DNA of 64,000 nucleotides from Phytophthora quininea (lineage: Eukaryota > Oomycota > Peronosporomycetes > Peronosporales > Peronosporaceae): positions 248,001 to 312,000 of the forward strand of contig JAAVTG010000002.1 of NCBI GenBank assembly GCA_011947345.1, read 5' to 3'. The position numbers and the translations under genes were made by a program. Shown in pieces: positions 52,529 through 62,395 of this stretch (positions are counted from its first letter, which is position 1; every line of letters begins with the position of its first letter). The notes under the pieces were generated by a model. The model did no database searches. It had not been told where the DNA came from and was given only the letters and a program-made list of their open reading frames with translations.

Positions 52529-55405
52529 ATGCTGCCGCAGCGCCAGAGCTCGGGCAAGCGCGCTCTCTCGGCGCACCGCTCGGGCAAGCTCACGGCTCGT
52601 CACATGGCCTACCTGGGCGTCGGCTGCGTGTTCGCGCTGTACATGTACTTCAACCTGCGCTTCTTCGCGGCCTCCACCGCGTCGACCAACTCCATCGAGG
52701 CCACCGGCAAGGGCTGGCGCTCGTTCAACGGCGCGCCCCGACCGGTAGACGCCAACGGAGACGAGCTGCTGGACGCCTCTGCCACCAGACAAGTCCGGCA
52801 CTTGGTCTTCACGTCCACGTGCAGGGAGCTGGACTTTGTCCACGCAGAAGTGCTCGCGTTCACGCTCCGACGCACCGGATACGACGGCAACGTGACCCAC
52901 TTGCTCTACGGCTGCTCGACTGACGAGGCCCAGCAGCTCATCAGCAAGAAGGACCCGCGCCACCACGTGCAGACGCGTCACTACGCAGATGCGTCGGCCG
53001 TCAATACGACCTTCGGAGAGAAGCTGCTGACCACGACGTTGAACCCCGTGGTGCTGGCCAAGTGGATGCTCGGCCAGGACGACGGTGAGTTCAGCGACAA
53101 TCGCGCCATGGCTTTTGCAGACAGGTATGGCCTAGCGCCGGACGACTATGTGATGGCTGTGGACAGCGACGCCATCTTCACCAAGAAGCTGGACATGTGG
53201 AACCTCATGGCTGAGGCGAACGACGTGATCGACCCAAGGATCTTTGGCCAGGACGCATCGTGGTATTGGCCCAACAAATTTCCCCTCACCAATGACGAGT
53301 TAAAGGCAATCCTTCCTACCAACTCGCGCGCTTTGCTTCTGGACGACTGGCGCGAGTTCGCTGCGATTGCCCCTTCGTGGCGGAAGTGAGTGCGTGGCAG
53401 TCGATCCTGCCCACGGCCGTGGATTTGTGGGACAAGCTCGCACACGAAAAGCGCTATCTGGCGGTTCCTATTGCAGCAGCCCACGAAAAGACCCTTATTG
53501 GCGTCTCCGGCGTGCTCAGCGTGCACCACTACCCATCTCGGTACCAGAACTGGGATTTCGTTGACGACATCAAGCACAACCCGTGCGTCGAGCGCGCGGA
53601 AGGAGCGAACCTCAACCTGCCGTCGTATCCGATTTCTATCCGCGCTCTTAACTTTACGCTCCCTCAGTGGATTGACGGCCGGGAATGGAGTTTCTTCGGC
53701 GAGAAGGTGCCTTCCGACTTCCTTACATGCGATGGATGGCTAATGCGGCAGCCCACTGGTTACCTCTGGCACTTGGCGACACACACCAACGGCTACGAGC
53801 GCGTGCCCAATATTCTGCGCCGTCGGCACACCATGAGCGTGTGTCTTGCGGTTGAAGCCTACAACAGTGCGGCTGAAAACTACCGTTCGCGCGAATGCCC
53901 CACGGGCTACAATCACAACCGCCGCATCCCCATGGAGTTCAAAAAGGAGACCTGGGGTTCTGCCGTAGCATTGGCGAAAACCACTGCCATGGAGCAAGAC
54001 CAGCCTGTGTACTTTGGCAACTACAAAAGAAAAAGCTGGCGGGTGGTGCCGAAGGCAACATAAAGCCCGGTCAGGAGGGCAGCGACGAGATGCACTTTGT
54101 GTTCTCTACGTCATGTGATCCGATCCAGGACTGGCAGAGCGAGGCCCTCGCGCAGAGTTTTGCGCGTGTGGGCCAGAGTGGCTCGCTTACACGAATTGTG
54201 AGCGGCTGTTCCGACCAGGAGATTAAGACGTTGCTCCGACGAACGCAGCATTCTGCTCCGCACTTGCGGATTCACGTCACTCGCGACTTCAGTTCTCTGC
54301 CTGTGTTTAAAGAGGTGTCCGACGCCGTGGAGAAAGCGTCGACGCCTGATGACTACAAGCCGTACAACAAGCCGTTTGGCATCCGTGAATGGCTCGAGAC
54401 AGCCAACCCTCCTGTGCACGAGGAGCTTGTGGTGGTGCTGGACCCGGATTTCATGTTCATCCGACCGTTTGCAGTCAACACTGGTGGCCGCGTGACGTCG
54501 TCCCGAGGTGTGGATTCGGGTGACTATCAGCATGACACGGAGATTATCGAGGGCATGCGGCAGTACAAGCGTTTCTTCGTGTACGAAGGCTCGCGCGACG
54601 CGAAGAACGTGACGGACACCGTAGCAAAGGGTGTTGCCGTCGCGCAGCGCTGGTCGAAGGAGTTACGGACCGAGGCCTTCGACAACGTCGACGCGCTCTG
54701 CCCAGAATGCGCAAAGATCTCGAATGCCGATGCAGCAGAGTACTACGCGGTCGGCCCGCCCTACGCCATCACCCGCAAGGATCTGGCGCAGCTGATTGGC
54801 GACTACACCAACATGACGGTGCTCAAGCGGGAGCAGATGAACCGTAAGAACTGGAAGAGCGAAATGATGGCGTATCTGCTCGCCGCGGCCAAGAACGGCG
54901 TGAAGCACACGACGTTCGACAACTTGGCGCTGGCGAACAATGGCGACGACTACTCTGGCTTCGTCAGCCTCATGAAGCGAAACCCGTGTGAAGACCCCGT
55001 GGAGCCCATGATTCCGGGCGAGGCCCCGCCGCTGCTGCACGGCTACCGCGTCTACGAGGCGGACGACGACCGCGGGCTGAAGTGGGTGTACTCCAGGACC
55101 TGATGCCGCTCGACCTGTTTGCGTGCGACTCGTGGTTGCTGGCGGCCCCGCCCGCGAGCGTGTGGACGCTGGCCAAGAAGAGCCGCGACAAGCAGCGCAT
55201 GCTGGAGGCCTACGGCGTGTGCACCAGCGTCAAGGTGCTGAACCAGGTGCTTGTCGACTTTAAGCAGAAAATGTGCGCCGACGGCTTCAACCAGAACCGG
55301 CGCCTGCGGCTCGTGAAGGGCGAGCACCCGGAGCTGCTGAAGGTGGGCCAGGTAGCGCAGGCATGGCAGGACGCCGCGCAGGAGAACGCCCGCGAGGGTA
55401 TCTAA
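52529..55405 (+). CDS. Tandem-domain glycosyltransferase, peptidyl-serine galactosyltransferase-like; three frame breaks
   Basis: Starts at ATG 52529 with a basic N-terminus and a signal anchor (TARHMAYLGVGCVFALYMYF), so a Golgi type II membrane protein. Two homologous catalytic modules follow: the first opens RHLVFTSTCRELDFVHAEVL and has VMAVDSDAIFTKKLDMW; the second opens MHFVFSTSCDPIQDWQSEAL and has LVVVLDPDFMFIRPF. Such D-x-D segments bind metal and nucleotide sugar. The domain resembles plant peptidyl-serine alpha-galactosyltransferase and hydroxyproline arabinosyltransferase, which modify cell-wall proteins. Frame breaks near 53382, 54053 and 55090 (each one base lost) link four open frames: PFVAEVSAWQSILPTAV, GNIKPGQEGSDE and QDLMPLDLFACDSW mark the continuations. 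Total about 960 residues, about the length of the plant protein. Substrate is inferred. Confidence 0.8.
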
Positions 55406-55860
55406 AGTCAGGAGTAGCCGTAGAGCTGCCGAGCAGAAATCAAAAGCGACTTATGTTGAAGCGATGGCGAACGAGAGGCAGCAGTTAGTGCCGCCGCATT
55501 ATTGTATCAGGGCAAGTGCTGCTGAAGCCATGTACGTCACTGTCGCGAAAGTGTGACACGATAGTGTTCCAGACGAGCCATGTTTCAAATCCCATCTGTT
55601 GTCCAAAGTGGCGTCAATACAAATAGCAAGTGTAATGTCTACTTAGCAGAGAAGTCGACACTTACTTCAGAGATGGGCACGTCAAGGACGACCGCCAGAT
55701 CGTAACGGCTAATCACTTGCTTTTGTATTGCCCGCGCTGTCGGCGTTCGTTCAGCGGGGCCATATTCGCGAGGCCCGGTTTCTTTGGCCGGCGCAGTCAT
55801 CGAGTGACCTCGCCACGTGTCGACGGCGGCGGACTGACGCTGTTTACCGCGTGCGAAGGC
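55406..55860. other. Intergenic stretch, nothing recognised
   Basis: About 455 bases between the glycosyltransferase stop and the bZIP-like start. Antisense frames over the 5' end of the next gene are shadows of its GC-rich sequence. Confidence 0.5.
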
Positions 55861-57082
55861 ATGAGCTGGGCCGGTGAGCCAGTCGCGGGCGCGCCGCTGC
55901 GCGTGCTGCTGACCGTGAACGCGGAGGCCTCGGAGCTTCTCCCGGGACGCTGGGGGACGAGCTGGACGACGTGGCCGCCCGCGCCAAGTGCTCCGTGGGC
56001 TCCGTGGAGGCCACGGGTCCCTCGCCGCCGCCGGGCGGCCCTCCGCCAGCACTCAGCGACGCCCAGCGCCGCTCCCGACACAACGCCAATGAGAGGCGTC
56101 GCACGAAGGCGCTCAAGACGCGGATCCTGGACATGCGCGAGGAGATGGAGGCGCTGGAGCGGCAGCGTTCGCGGCTTCAGAGCGAGAGCCACGCGCAGAA
56201 CCGCGCGTACCTGGACACGGTGGGGCTCATCGACCAGCTCCGCCAGGAGCAGCAGGAGCTGCGCCTCAAGTTGCGCGCCTTCGACATGCAGAACAGCACG
56301 TTCCAGACCATCGTATCCGAGTACGGCGAGCTGTCGTCAACGTCTGCTGGGGGCATGGACGACTCGGACGAGGCCAGTGAGGGCGAGGAGAAACTGGTGG
56401 CCGCTCCCATCTTCCAGCGCGTGCTGTTTCGCCGCCCGCTGTCCCTCGAGACCGTCATGGCTTGCGTCAAGGAGAGCTACGAGGCCATCATGGCCTTCCG
56501 CTCTGAGCGCGACTTCGAGTCGCTGGACACCGAAGTGCTGGGCTGGTCCGACAAGCGCATCCTGAACAAGCGGTCGCTGCGATTCATGCTCTCGCAGCAG
56601 TTTGAGTACGTGCCCCCACGGAGCTCGTGTACAAGACCTGGAACCTGCTGACGGACCTCAGGCTGTATCGCCACATGCAGCCGCGCACTGTGGCGCTGGA
56701 AATGCTGCAGCGTGTGACCGACGACTGCGTCATCGTGCGGCTCAGCGTCAGCAACGGTGACAAGGTGCACCACTCGATCCTGCTGATCGCGCGCGGCCGC
56801 ATCGACGGCGGCTACATGATAACGTACCGCTCCATCCCGCTGTCCGAAGGCCAGCGGCAGTTCGCCGCTACGGAGAGCAACTACGTGCACCTGTTCAACT
56901 GGTACATGTTCCTGGAGAAGGCCACGCCGCAGGGCATCCCGGCCTGCGAGGTGACGTTCGGCGGCTGCGTGGAGAACCAGTCGATGGAATACCTGCGCTA
57001 CCTCATGATGGAGGTCGTGGCGGGCGTCGTGCGCTGGCAGACGGCGGTGGGGCACAACAAGTTCCGTCTCACGCACGATTGA
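55861..57082 (+). CDS. bZIP/bHLH-like transcription factor with a START-like C-terminal domain; two frame breaks
   Basis: Starts at ATG 55861 (MSWAGEPVAGAPLRVLLTVN). A break in a GC-rich run near 55945 leads to GTLGDELDDVAARAKCSVGS and a basic region RRSRHNANERRRTKALKTRI followed by a long leucine-heptad helix (LDMREEMEALERQRSRLQSE, LIDQLRQEQQELRLKLRAFD). A globular C-terminal domain of about 240 residues follows (LGWSDKRILNKRSLRFMLSQ), continuing after a break in a C run near 56618 with TELVYKTWNLLTDLRLYRHM and ending GHNKFRLTHD. The combination of a basic zipper and a START-like ligand domain occurs in oomycete regulators. The basic region has N-x-x-E-R-R-R, closer to an atypical bZIP than to bHLH. 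DNA targets are unknown. Confidence 0.72.
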
Positions 57083-57280
57083 AGCGGGTGGGGTGGGGCA
57101 GTGTGTGCACATGTAGTGCGTGGCGCTCGTCCGGGTGAAGGGCGTGGCGGTGATAGTATTTAAGTTTTGATTGTGTTCCTTAACGGCTTTGCATTGGAAA
57201 ATGAATATGGCGAGCGACTTCAACGTGAGCAACGTCTTTTGATGGTCGAATGCTCGCCTGTTGACTGCGAGCAGAATCTC

Positions 57281-58716
57281 CAGGCATGCTCAAACGGGGC
57301 ATTTTGAAAGTCGATGGGATTTGATGTAAAATGGGCAGAGTTGGGAAACTTCAAAGGGGCATTGCACAGGAAATGTATTGAATTGCCAGAAAACCCTAAA
57401 GGGCACTAGCTTACGCATGGAAATGTACGTGAGGTTAGCCTACGTACGCTCTGTTGGATCAGAAACTCACTGTTGTGCTATAACCTTCTTGCTTGACTCC
57501 AATCTGTCTGCCAGCTCCATGACTTCGAAGTATTGACGCGCTTGCAGTTCTTCTGTGGACCAGCTACACCGTTTAGCGTACTGAAATCCCCTTCCACAGT
57601 ATGGGTTCCTGGAGCAATACTTGCGAGACCAACAGCAAATTCGATGAGCGCTCCAAATTCACCACAAGGTTCGACTTTAGCCCACGCGTCTTCAAGCGAC
57701 AGATCACCTTGATCCTTCACCTTTATGCAAACATCACGCTTTAGCTTGTATTCGTGGATCAGGTTCTTGCGCTGGCTCCAGATCTCCTCGGTTGCCGATT
57801 CACCTAGGTATTCTTGCAATTTTGCTGAATGAGCGATCAGCAGACGACGGAACGCTCCATCCGTACACTTCACGATGTCAATCGACCTCGTTGGAGGCGC
57901 ATCGCGGGCTTCTGCTGCAATATCGAGCTTGATATCGGTAATTCCGTCGATCATCACGGTCTGAGCTGTAGTAACAGCTTCCACCAAGTCTTGCTGACTC
58001 GTTGATTGCTGGGATTCAGTCGGTTCATTTACTTCATTGAGTTGTGGTATGTCTTCATCCTCGTGGAAACTCGGGGTATCTTCGTCTACCATGTCCGCCA
58101 GATGCGCTGAAACTTCCAAAGCCTCTTCGCCATCTTGATGCTCGTGGATGTTTGGTTGGTCCAGAGCCATGCCAGCGAAACCCACTTCAGCTCCTTGACG
58201 GCATGTATGAACATTGTGGTGTCCCGTGGCAATCTTGTCGAAAAGGTCTCTTGAGTGAAGGCAGCATCACGGTTAATGCTCAGAGACCTTTGGTGAATCG
58301 ACAGTTGGCTCACCTTCGTCATTTCGCTTTCAAATTTCAACGCCAGTGATAAGTGGAGTTCATTCAGAGCAGCGTATTGTTCGCGCATAGTAACCGTTTT
58401 ATACTGCAGCTTGCGAAAGCAGGCGCGGATCTTCTCGGTCAACTTGCAGACCACAAATAGGCACAACCACCATGCGTCACTCGATTTCGTGTTAGCCTTT
58501 TCGTCTTGAGAATCCCAAGACGAACGTAGTTCTTCAACAGAAAGTGGCATGCATCGTGTATCAACTCCCAACGTGTCGGTATGTAGGTAACAGCAAATGT
58601 TGGCTGGAGAACTCCTTCAACAGCCTAGAATCCGAGCGGCAAAATGGGCACTCCTGGAGAGTTTCAAAAGGGTTTTTGGCTTTTTATGTGCATAATGCCC
58701 CGATAGAGCATGCCTG
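57281..58716 (-). mobile_element. Non-autonomous hAT-like DNA transposon, copy 3 (inverted)
   Basis: 1436-bp copy of the 10477 element in reverse orientation, with both terminal repeats intact (CAGGCATGCTC at 57281 and its complement ending 58716). The flanking octamers are AGAATCTC (57273-57280) and ACAATGGG (58717-58724), which do not match. The missing duplication suggests that one flank was changed after insertion, for example by recombination between element copies, or that the duplication has decayed. It borders the secreted Ala-rich gene cluster, whose first gene ends 40 bp beyond the element. Confidence 0.9.
57478..58640 (-). pseudogene. Remnant hAT transposase reading frames (copy 3)
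   Basis: Carries the same two frames (58571-58086 and 58185-57478) and the same shared break as copy 1. It also lacks one C in the stretch reading GGGATTCTCC in copy 1, so its first frame opens differently (MGVDTRCMPLSVEELRSSWD). No complete transposase. Confidence 0.8.
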
Positions 58717-58756
58717 ACAATGGGGCAGCTGGGTCTATGAAGCGCTTCTGGCGGCC

Positions 58757-59068
58757 TTATACGAAGTTGATGGCGAGTCCGGCGACTGCGAGAGCCGAAG
58801 CAGCAGAAACCATCGCAAGCGTCTGCGAAGACGAAGCAATGTCCTCGGTGGCACTGCCGATTGTGTCCGCAGTGTCCTCCACCCAGCTGGAGGCAGTGTC
58901 GTAGGCGTCCTTGTTCGCATCGCCCACGGTGTCTGCAGCTCCGCTGACCCAGCTGGAAGTGGTGTCGTATGCATCTTCGACAGCGTCGACCGTGTCGTCG
59001 ATGATGTTGGCCGAGACAGTGGCAATAGCTGCGAGGATCATCAGCGTTAGGCAGGCGGCGCGAGGCAT
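58757..59068 (-). CDS. Small secreted Ala/Asp/Ser-rich protein with internal repeats
   Basis: 103 residues from ATG 59068: signal peptide (MPRAACLTLMILAAIATVSA), then two related repeat units built on A-Y-D-T-x-S-S-W-V-x-x-x-A-D-T-x-G-x-A (DAYDTTSSWVSGAADTVGDA and DAYDTASSWVEDTADTIGSA), and a hydrophobic C-terminus (SAASALAVAGLAINFV) that suits a GPI signal or membrane anchor. No cysteine in the mature part. It is related in start (NIIDDTVDAVEDAYD) to the DIIQD/DFIDD/DTIDD starts of the proteins encoded at 60307, 61149 and 61868. No function is known. It lies 40 bp from hAT copy 3, and its stop faces the element. Confidence 0.72.
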   Translation of the reverse strand: MPRAACLTLMILAAIATVSANIIDDTVDAVEDAYDTTSSWVSGAADTVGDANKDAYDTASSWVEDTADTIGSATEDIASSSQTLAMVSAASALAVAGLAINFV

Positions 59069-60306
59069 CTTGCTTGAGAGAAGGAGTCGTTGGGATCGGA
59101 GAGAATTGAAGAGTGAACCGTTGAGAGGCAATGATTAACAAGATTAATCCAGTTGTGCACTCTGTTGCTGTCGAGTTGGAGGAATCGCTTGTCGGTAAGG
59201 AGGCTAATGGTAGGCTCAAGGTAGGCTAGGTAGGCTTACTTTCAAGATTTGGTAGTTGGAAAGAAGGCAATCAAGACGCAGAATCCGGTGCAAAGGACTC
59301 GAATGGGAATATTGATCAACAGTCGATCTTCGCTTAGCTGCAGCGTTCCAGCTTTCCTCTGTCCGTGGCGATGCGTTTTCGGCCTGCACAGATGGTGACA
59401 ACTTGGCCATCTCGGATCTGTACACTACAGCGGCCGCCTGCGCAGCGTACCCCCTTCCCGTGGGGCTGGCCTCGGTGGTGTAGCCATGCAGTGCCGCGGA
59501 CTGCCAAGAGATCATGGAGCAGGTCGTGTTGGAAATGCCGGACTGCTGGTGCATGGGAAGCAATCAGAGGCAGACGAAATCGACTACTGCGATCAAGGAG
59601 ATTCGGCACCGCCAGACAGCGCTCCGGACAATTTTGACGACAGGCTCCAGCGCTAGACGAGAGCTCCACGTCGACGTCGGGTGGCTCGGTCAAGAGAACC
59701 TTCTCCGCAGTACTATCGCCGATCACCGTCCTCGTTTGCACTTTGTCTAGTGCGTAGCGGACTGGAATGCCCGCAAGAAGCTCGAGAGGACGCTGACAAG
59801 CACAGTGTTGACAAACTCTCGGATCAAGTTGCTCTCTCCGTCATTGTGGCTCGGAGCGATCCTGTTCATGGCAAAATAGGTTCGCTCGTTGGACTTGTCC
59901 ACATTTGCTCACGTGGCAAGTGATTGTGACCACTTGAAGGCGTCGGAGTTCCGCGCAAACGAGCTCGATGTATCGAGATTTACTCGTCGGCCGAGCAAAT
60001 CCGAGCCCGCCGACATCCTGTCGCAGCTTCACGTATGGCTCTCAGTGCTGAAGCAGGAGCCATGTTTACCGCTCGACGGCGCACATGGGCGAAGAGATCA
60101 TCAAGAGTCTCGAGAGTATCCATTCCGCTGCAGCTGTGCAAGTGCCTCTTGATTAGCGACAGCCGCAGCGACCTACGTCGGCGCTAACCAATTTCGTTTC
60201 TCAACGCAGCGAATATCCCGTGAGACGACTCCAATGCAATTGTCATTCTCCAATTCACTCTCAAGTGCTCAACCAGCCCCCAAGAACAACTTCTTCCGAC
60301 ACTATC
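59069..60306. other. Intergenic stretch in the Ala-rich secreted gene cluster
   Basis: About 1.2 kb between divergent secreted genes. Several open frames up to 135 codons occur on both strands, but they are Arg/Ser-rich, mutually overlapping and without signal peptides. Nothing is assigned. The last 60 bases before 60307 are pyrimidine-rich, as is usual for oomycete core promoters. Confidence 0.45.
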
Positions 60307-61008
60307 ATGGCCCGCTTCACGACGTACCTGACTCTCGCAGCCCTCGTTGCTCTCACCACTTCCCCGGCCACTGCTGACATCATCCAAGACGCGACCAACG
60401 CTGCCGAAGACGCCGCCAACGCGATCGCTAGTGCCGCCCACGACGCTGCCAATGCTGCCGGCAGCTGGATCGACAATGCAGCTAGCAATGTCGAGGAGTT
60501 CTACCACGACGCCGCCAGCGCCGCGGAAAACGCCTACGACGCGGCGGCCAGTGCGGCCGAAGAGGCCTGCAAGAAGTACAACACCGAACACAGTACGTCG
60601 CTCGACTGCACCGGCCAGACCGCTAGCGCCGCTGCGGATGCGGCTGCCAGCGCTGCCGAAGCTGCCTGCGAGAGCTACAACAACGCCACGTCCAGCTCTG
60701 TCGACTGCGCCCAAGCAGCGGCTAGTGCCGCCGAGGACGCTTGCTACAGCTACAACAACGCCACGTCCAGCTCGTTCGACTGTGCCACCATCAGAACGTC
60801 AACCACCACCAGCAACAGTACCACCACCACCACGAACGGAAGCAACACTGCCGGTACCACCACCGCTCCGACCACGAGCACTGCTGACAGCGGAGGGTCC
60901 GGCAACATCTCGACTACTTCGTCGGCTCCGATAACTTCTGCTCCAGGATTCTCCGCCGCCTGCGTCACTGCTCTGGCCGTGGTGGGCTTAGTGGCGGGCT
61001 TTATGTAA
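60307..61008 (+). CDS. Secreted Ala-rich helical repeat protein with C-x12-C loops and GPI-type tail
   Basis: 233 residues from ATG 60307: signal peptide (MARFTTYLTLAALVALTTSP), an acidic Ala-rich region (DIIQDATNAAEDAANAIASA, AAENAYDAAASAAEEA), then three units in which an Ala-rich helix is followed by a 14-residue loop closed by cysteines: CKKYNTEHSTSLDC, CESYNNATSSSVDC and CYSYNNATSSSFDC. Each loop has exactly 12 residues between cysteines, and two carry an N-A-T glycosylation site. A Ser/Thr-rich stalk and a hydrophobic C-terminus (SAACVTALAVVGLVAGFM) follow, as in GPI-anchored wall proteins. Helices of this kind resemble LEA or type I antifreeze sequences in composition only. No family is recognised. 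Related to 61868 and to the broken copy at 61149-61560. Confidence 0.78.
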   Translation: MARFTTYLTLAALVALTTSPATADIIQDATNAAEDAANAIASAAHDAANAAGSWIDNAASNVEEFYHDAASAAENAYDAAASAAEEACKKYNTEHSTSLDCTGQTASAAADAAASAAEAACESYNNATSSSVDCAQAAASAAEDACYSYNNATSSSFDCATIRTSTTTSNSTTTTTNGSNTAGTTTAPTTSTADSGGSGNISTTSSAPITSAPGFSAACVTALAVVGLVAGFM

Positions 61009-61148
61009 GCGAACAGTGTCGATCTTGGCAAGTCACCACCAGTGACACCAACACCTTCGCAGTAACCCCTTCTTTTGAATGACCATTGCTTTTTCTCTTG
61101 GATATTTTGCGTGAGCCCGCGTAATTCCCAACTCAAATGGTGTGATTC

Positions 61149-61444
61149 TCAACAGCTAACTACTCTGTGAATGTTAACGAAGCGAGTGGCACCGGCCTTA
61201 GCAGTCTTGAGCGCACAAGTATTGCTCTTCTTGTTGCAGGTCTTCGCGGTTGCGCTAGCGGCCGAGTAGTAGGCCTTCTCGGCCGCCTTTGAAACATCGC
61301 GGTAGAAGTTGTCGACAACATTTGTGGCCCCGTTGGTGACGTCTTCTGCATCGCTGACCACATCATCGATGAAGTCGGCACGTGATGGAGCGGCAGCAAG
61401 AACGGTGAGAGCAGCAATTGTCAGGAACCAGGTGGCGCCATCGC
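61149..61444 (-). pseudogene. Inverted 5' portion of an Ala-rich secreted protein gene
   Basis: The minus strand encodes a signal-peptide-like start (ATWFLTIAALTVLAAAPSRA) followed by DFIDDVVSDAEDVTNGATNV, NFYRDVSKAAEKAYYSAASA and a short Cys loop (CNKKSNTC), ending FVNIHRVVSC at 61149. The only nearby ATG (about 61444) is one base out of frame with the signal peptide. The protein is truncated: the later Cys-loop units, stalk and GPI tail found in the gene at 60307 are absent. The missing 3' end lies next to it on the other strand (61445-61560), so the gene was split by an inversion. Confidence 0.65.
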
Positions 61445-61560
61445 CTTTACTCCAGGACTCTCCGTCACCTGCGTGATGATGCTTGCCATTGTGGGTCTAG
61501 TTGAGAGGCTCGCTTTAGCGCACGTAATGGATCGTTCTTAGCAAGCCTGCGAAGTCTTCG
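61445..61560 (+). pseudogene. Relic 3' end of an Ala-rich secreted protein gene, opposite strand to its 5' part
   Basis: The plus strand here aligns with 60935-61035, the 3' end of the intact gene: CTCCAGGA-TCTCCG-C-CCTGCGT, then a GTGGG-CTAGT-like block, and GGATCGTTCTTAGCAAG against CGATCTTGGCAAG past the stop. Translation gives TPGLSVTCVMMLAIVGLVER beside APGFSAACVTALAVVGLVAG of the intact gene. There is no start and the frame does not reach an upstream coding region. Confidence 0.72.
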
Positions 61561-61867
61561 TTGCGGTAACTACAGGCTGAAATGAGCTTGTCCTTATCGC
61601 GGTGATAACGACAAAAGCGGGAATGTCCAGATCACCCTGCTCGCTGTTGGGAATGACTTCTGCGATAACGGCAACGGAGCGGCATCCTTAGAATCAGCGG
61701 TCTATGGTCATCCGCCGACGACGTTTGTTCGAGTTGGCTGTAATAAGATGGGAGATAACGTTGCTCTCGATGCGGTGAAAGCCCAGGAAGGTGAATGTCT
61801 GTCCGGTTGTCCTCGCACCAGGTCGTGATTTTCGAGCCCCCATCACGTGCTCAAGCCTCTTCACGCG
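61561..61867. other. Intergenic stretch upstream of the third Ala-rich gene
   Basis: About 300 bases with no open frame of note and no recognised repeat. Confidence 0.45.
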
Positions 61868-62395
61868 ATGATGGATTGGTTCACCTCGCTCCTTCCGCTT
61901 GTGGCTGTTACTGTCCTTGCCGCGGCTTCATCCAGCGCGGACACCATTGACGATGTGGTCAACATCGCGGTTGTTACGGCAACCACGGACGCCACCAACG
62001 TTGTCGACAAACTCCACCGCGGTGTCGATAAGGCTGCGGAAGCAGCCTACAACGCTGCCGCCAATGCGACCGTCAAAGCTTGCGAAATGGCCAACACCAC
62101 TTCATTCGGTTGCGCGGGCAAGACTGCGCAAGCCGCTGCCAATGCGGCTACGAACGCTGCTAAAGTGGCCTGCACCAGCTTCATCGGCCTCATCAAGAGC
62201 TCACTTAACTGCGTGGAAGCAACAGCTAGTGCTGTGGAAAAGGCCTGCAGCAGCTACAACAGCGCCACGGATAGCTCGTTCAACTGCTCCACCACCACTA
62301 GCGCCGGGAGAGCGGCCTTTGAGTATCCGCTACCGATCATAACGCCACGCTCTCTTCGAAAACACCGACGCCTTCCTCCAGTCATTGTTGGGTAG
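61868..62395 (+). CDS. Secreted Ala-rich helical repeat protein with Cys loops, second complete copy
   Basis: 175 residues from ATG 61868 (or the next Met, 61871): signal peptide (MDWFTSLLPLVAVTVLAAAS), then DTIDDVVNIAVVTATTDATN, VVDKLHRGVDKAAEAAYNAA and three Cys-loop units: CEMANTTSFGC (9 residues between cysteines), CTSFIGLIKSSLNC and CSSYNSATDSSFNC (12 each), separated by Ala-rich helices (AQAAANAATNAAKVA). The unit order matches the gene at 60307. The C-terminus (SAGRAAFEYPLPIITPRS) is basic and lacks the Ser/Thr stalk and hydrophobic tail; a neighbouring frame has Ser/Thr-rich text, so a frame break near 62310 may have removed the anchor, or the protein may be freely secreted. Confidence 0.68.
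   Translation: MMDWFTSLLPLVAVTVLAAASSSADTIDDVVNIAVVTATTDATNVVDKLHRGVDKAAEAAYNAAANATVKACEMANTTSFGCAGKTAQAAANAATNAAKVACTSFIGLIKSSLNCVEATASAVEKACSSYNSATDSSFNCSTTTSAGRAAFEYPLPIITPRSLRKHRRLPPVIVG

Noticed and set aside
49033..58735. Shared ACAATGG beside the ends of hAT copies 2 and 3 as evidence of a common flank
   Set aside because: Seven bases only, and adjacent to opposite ends of the element; chance is a sufficient explanation.
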